A stretch of DNA of 64,000 nt from Calonectria ilicicola (Eukaryota > Ascomycota > Sordariomycetes > Hypocreales > Nectriaceae), in NCBI GenBank assembly GCA_020809705.1, contig CP085831.1, forward strand, positions 4,278,001 through 4,342,000, written 5' to 3'. The position numbers were made by a program, and so were the translations under genes. This document shows positions 61,170 through 64,000 of this stretch, in pieces. Positions within the stretch are counted from its first letter, which is position 1, and each line of letters begins with the position of its first letter. The notes under the pieces are model-generated. The model saw only the letters and a program-made list of their open reading frames with translations, did not search any database and was not told where the DNA came from.

Positions 61170-63408
61170 ATAAATAGTAAATGGAAGCACTAGATCTAAA
61201 TATAAAGTAAAGGCTTAAGGAATTAAGTAAGTAATAATATAAGTATATACTAAATAATTATACTTTAAATTTAAAGTATAAACCTTATAGCCCTAGGCCC
61301 TTCTTAATAGGAAGATTAGAGTAAGAAGGCCTAGAAAGAGTGGATATATTATATAGATCTATAGGATATAATGATTATTTATTATTTATTTTATATAAAG
61401 AATATATAATAAAAGGAAAAAAGTTCTAAATCTTGTTATAAATTATAGTCTAATAATAAATAACTTAAATAAAGATATTACAAAAAATAATAGATTAATT
61501 ATATTATATACTAAGAAAAGACTAGGATAAGCCACCAATCTATAATTATACTATCCTCTAGGATAATGCAACTAGTATATAAGTTAATAATTAGATATAT
61601 ATAATAGAGTTAGGGAATAGTCTGTAAAAGGGCTATTTAGATTTATAAAAGATTAAATAGGCTATAACTAGATTCTCTTACTATCTATAAATCTAATAGA
61701 GAAATTATATTATAAGCCTTAATAATTCTTCCTAGTAGGATTTCTTAGATTTTATTTATAAAAAGTATATTAACTTAAAGTTCTAGGAAATATAGCTAAG
61801 AGATAACCTCCTAGATCTATAATAGGGCAATAAGCAATTACTAATAGATTATTTTAATATATAGAGCGCTATTTATATATCCCTAGGCACCTAAGATTTA
61901 GAAGATAGGCCTAACTTAGCCTACTAGTATTATTATAAGCTAAATAAGGACCTAAAGAAGGAAATAAGGTAGTTATAGATCTTATTATAAAAAGTTAAAA
62001 AAGTAGTCTATAAGGTAAAATAATTATAGCCTTATATATATAATAGTATTAAATAGTTAAGGAATAGTTAAAATAAAAGATTATACTTAAAAGTAATTTA
62101 AGAAAGTATAAAAAAGTTCTAACCTTTAAATCAATATTATAAATATTTAAAAGGTAGATATATATAGAATTAAGAATTTAAAGAAAGATCTTAGAATAAA
62201 GATCCTTAAAACTCCTTTACTTTAAATACCTATTAATATTAAATATTTAAAAAGAATTTAATAAGAAGCTATTCTATTATATAATACTTTAATAATAGTA
62301 AGTAGGATTATTTTAATCTTAAGTATAATCAATTCTAGTAGAATATAAGGTAATCTCTAACTAAATTAATATAATTAAAGATATAAATATAAGCTATTAA
62401 TATTAAAATTAAAAAATTAGATTTTTTAAAAAATAAGAAGGTATAAAGGCTAAGTTTAATACTTTAATATTAAAACTAAAAATAATCTTTATAAGGAATA
62501 TTATTAAAAATAAAATAATCATTCTTTAAATACTTAATAAAAAAATAATTAAAGTAAATATAAATATAAGTATATAAGTTAATCTTATTAGTATAAGGCT
62601 AGTGGCTAGACTAGGACTTAAAGAGGTAGCTAATTGGAAGGTGCTAAGTCTTATAAGCTATAATAGGACTAAGAAGCCTCTAGGGTAAGTTTATTAGCTA
62701 ATCTTCTTCCTAATCGACTCTAAAGGATTTCTATGGAAGATTTGGTAAGTACTTATTAAAGTAGCTAGACCTAATGGAGCTAGTAATATTCTATTATCTA
62801 CTAGATTAATGAGTAAGGAAGGTATTATTATAAATATAAAAACCTGCTTGTGGAATTATAAGCTAATCTTTATTATTAATATAGAATCCTTTATAAAGAA
62901 GCTAATAGAGAATAATAAGTAAGCTTAAATAATATATATCTATAGTATGCTTATACCAAATAAATAGCTAATAGCTGCCTTTAATAAGAAAGTTAAGGAA
63001 AAAGAAGTTATATTATTTATAAAGTTAAAAGATAATAAGTAAGCATTTAGTAAGGAAGTTATAGAGAAGTTATTTATATTAAAAGAGATAGAATATATTA
63101 TTAATCTTTAAAAAAGGAAAAAACTATTATATAATCTAATCTATTTTATTAATAGGAAATAATAAGAGATATTATAGAACTATATTATAAAGAATATAGT
63201 AAGTAATTAGATAGAATTTTTTATAAGTAAAGTAGGGGTGCTAGTTCTTTTTATATTTAAGAAAGATAGTATTTTAAGATTATATATTAATTATAAAGGG
63301 TTAAATATAATAATAATTAAGAATTATTATCTTTTACTATTAATTAATAATTTATTAAATTATTTTATAAAAGTAAAGTAGATTATTAAAATAGATCTTT
63401 AAAATATA
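61170..63408 (+). mobile_element. Ty3/gypsy relic, lineage D (gag to RT), interrupted by Fot-like copy 6
   Basis: Plus-strand gag-pol relic distinct from A, B and C. The gag-like part (61185-62480) starts near EALDLNIK. A protease-like region lies at 62560-62900 (VNLISIRLVARLGLKEVANW, then FFLIDSKGFLWKIW). The RT N-terminus reads GVLVLFIFKKDSILRLYINY and KGLNIIIIKNYYLLLLINNL (63236-63355), matching the family's [22 protein letters not shown]-type block. The element stops at the TA of copy 6 and should continue beyond the window. RIP-mutated, with many TAA/TAG. Confidence 0.75.
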
Positions 63409-63410
63409 TA

Positions 63411-64000
63411 ACGTACTCCATAAGCTTGCGATGTAGATAAGCATGTAATGCACTTTTTATAATACCCCATTTTAAAACTAAAATAAAAATACAATAAAAT
63501 ATTCAATTAATTAGTTCTAATTACTATCCTCTTCCTTAAAGATCTTAATAACTACCTAACATATTCTTACATTATAGCTAATCTTACTATAAGTCCTATA
63601 ATACCTACTATTTAATTATACTAACTTTCCTCAACTATTATTTTATAATATTTTTATCTATATTTATATATCTACTTTTATTTAATTAATTACTTTCTTA
63701 TCTATCTTTATTATTATTATTTCTCTATCTTATAATTAAGTTCTTTTAGATTTATAATATTTGCTTAGTACCTTATTTATTTATTAAAGATCCTAAACCT
63801 TAGCCTTTAATAAAATAATCTTATATATAATAGCCTTTATTCTTTTAAAAAGTAATTATAATATTTTAATAATAGACTTTAGAAAGATACTTTAAAGCCT
63901 TTAAATTTATTTTATAAAATACTTAGATTATAAGCTAGTCTTAGTAGTATTCCTTAGAGTCTTTAAGATCTAAGAAGTAATAAGCTTAATCATCTAATTA
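63411..64000 (-). mobile_element. Fot1/pogo-like DNA transposon, copy 6 (TIR type C variant), cut by window edge
   Basis: Starts ACGTACTCCATAAGCTTGCG after a TA at 63409-63410, with ATAAGC-TG motifs again at a 17-bp period. The interior matches the left part of copies 1, 2 and 5, so the transposase reads leftwards. Inserted in the RT of lineage D. Confidence 0.88.

Noticed and set aside
1..64000. CRISPR arrays, bacterial operons, rRNA genes, telomere repeats
   Set aside because: None seen. Regular repeats are limited to the 18-, 78- and 95-bp tandems and element termini. The introns, LTR elements and RIP signature indicate a fungal nuclear genome.

Overview
The window looks like an AT-rich, repeat-packed block from the nuclear genome of a filamentous ascomycete (Pezizomycotina) that has, or had, repeat-induced point mutation (RIP). 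Long stretches have almost no CpA or TpG dinucleotides. Repeat copies differ mainly by C-to-T and G-to-A transitions. Coding frames are broken mostly by TAA and TAG where CAA or CAG is likely to have stood. I see no gene that is clearly intact. Short open frames starting with ATG are mostly accidental; the real coding signal appears when a frame is followed through its stop codons.

Mobile elements make up much of the window. (1) Chromodomain Ty3/gypsy LTR retrotransposons: a minus-strand copy entering from the left edge (1-4700), full-length copy A (19980-27092), full-length copy B (36583-45291, target duplication CAAAT), a 5'-truncated copy C (50671-55699) and part of another gypsy lineage D (61170-63408). 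(2) Six Fot1/pogo-like DNA transposons of about 1.85 kb, each at a TA, at 2593, 31899, 43236, 50942, 56558 and 63411. They have three or four kinds of terminal inverted repeat that share one layout: a short motif repeated with a 17-bp period. Four of them sit inside LTR elements. (3) A separate, less mutated pogo-like transposase (5990-7150). (4) A tRNA-derived, SINE-like repeat (4851-5242). (5) Two short GC-rich solo LTRs (54863-55044 and 59165-59349), each with a perfect 5-bp target duplication. (6) A relic of a DUF3435 tyrosine recombinase, the family that includes Starship 'captains' (8100-9500).

Between the elements lie relics of ordinary genes. The clearest is a LaeA-like SAM-dependent methyltransferase. 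Its 5' half (35976-36582) and 3' half (45292-46188) are separated by retrotransposon B, and the frame joins exactly at the target duplication, just upstream of SAM-binding motif I. Others are a two-exon gene (30658-31753), a minus-strand gene (about 29540-30470), a minus-strand frame of up to 555 codons (48190-49854), a gene with eight perfect copies of a hexapeptide repeat (about 18240-18869), a small two-helix membrane protein (34460-34780), and remnants at 9908-10600 and 16440-17047. None of these could be named.

Order of events that can be read: B inserted into the methyltransferase gene; a Fot-like element then inserted into B's 3' LTR; RIP mutated both and leaked into the gene. A 95-bp tandem duplication in C and the two GC-rich solo LTRs look younger than the RIP, although the LTRs may simply be too short to be RIP targets. 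Stretches listed as unassigned are AT-rich sequence in which I found no recognisable gene.
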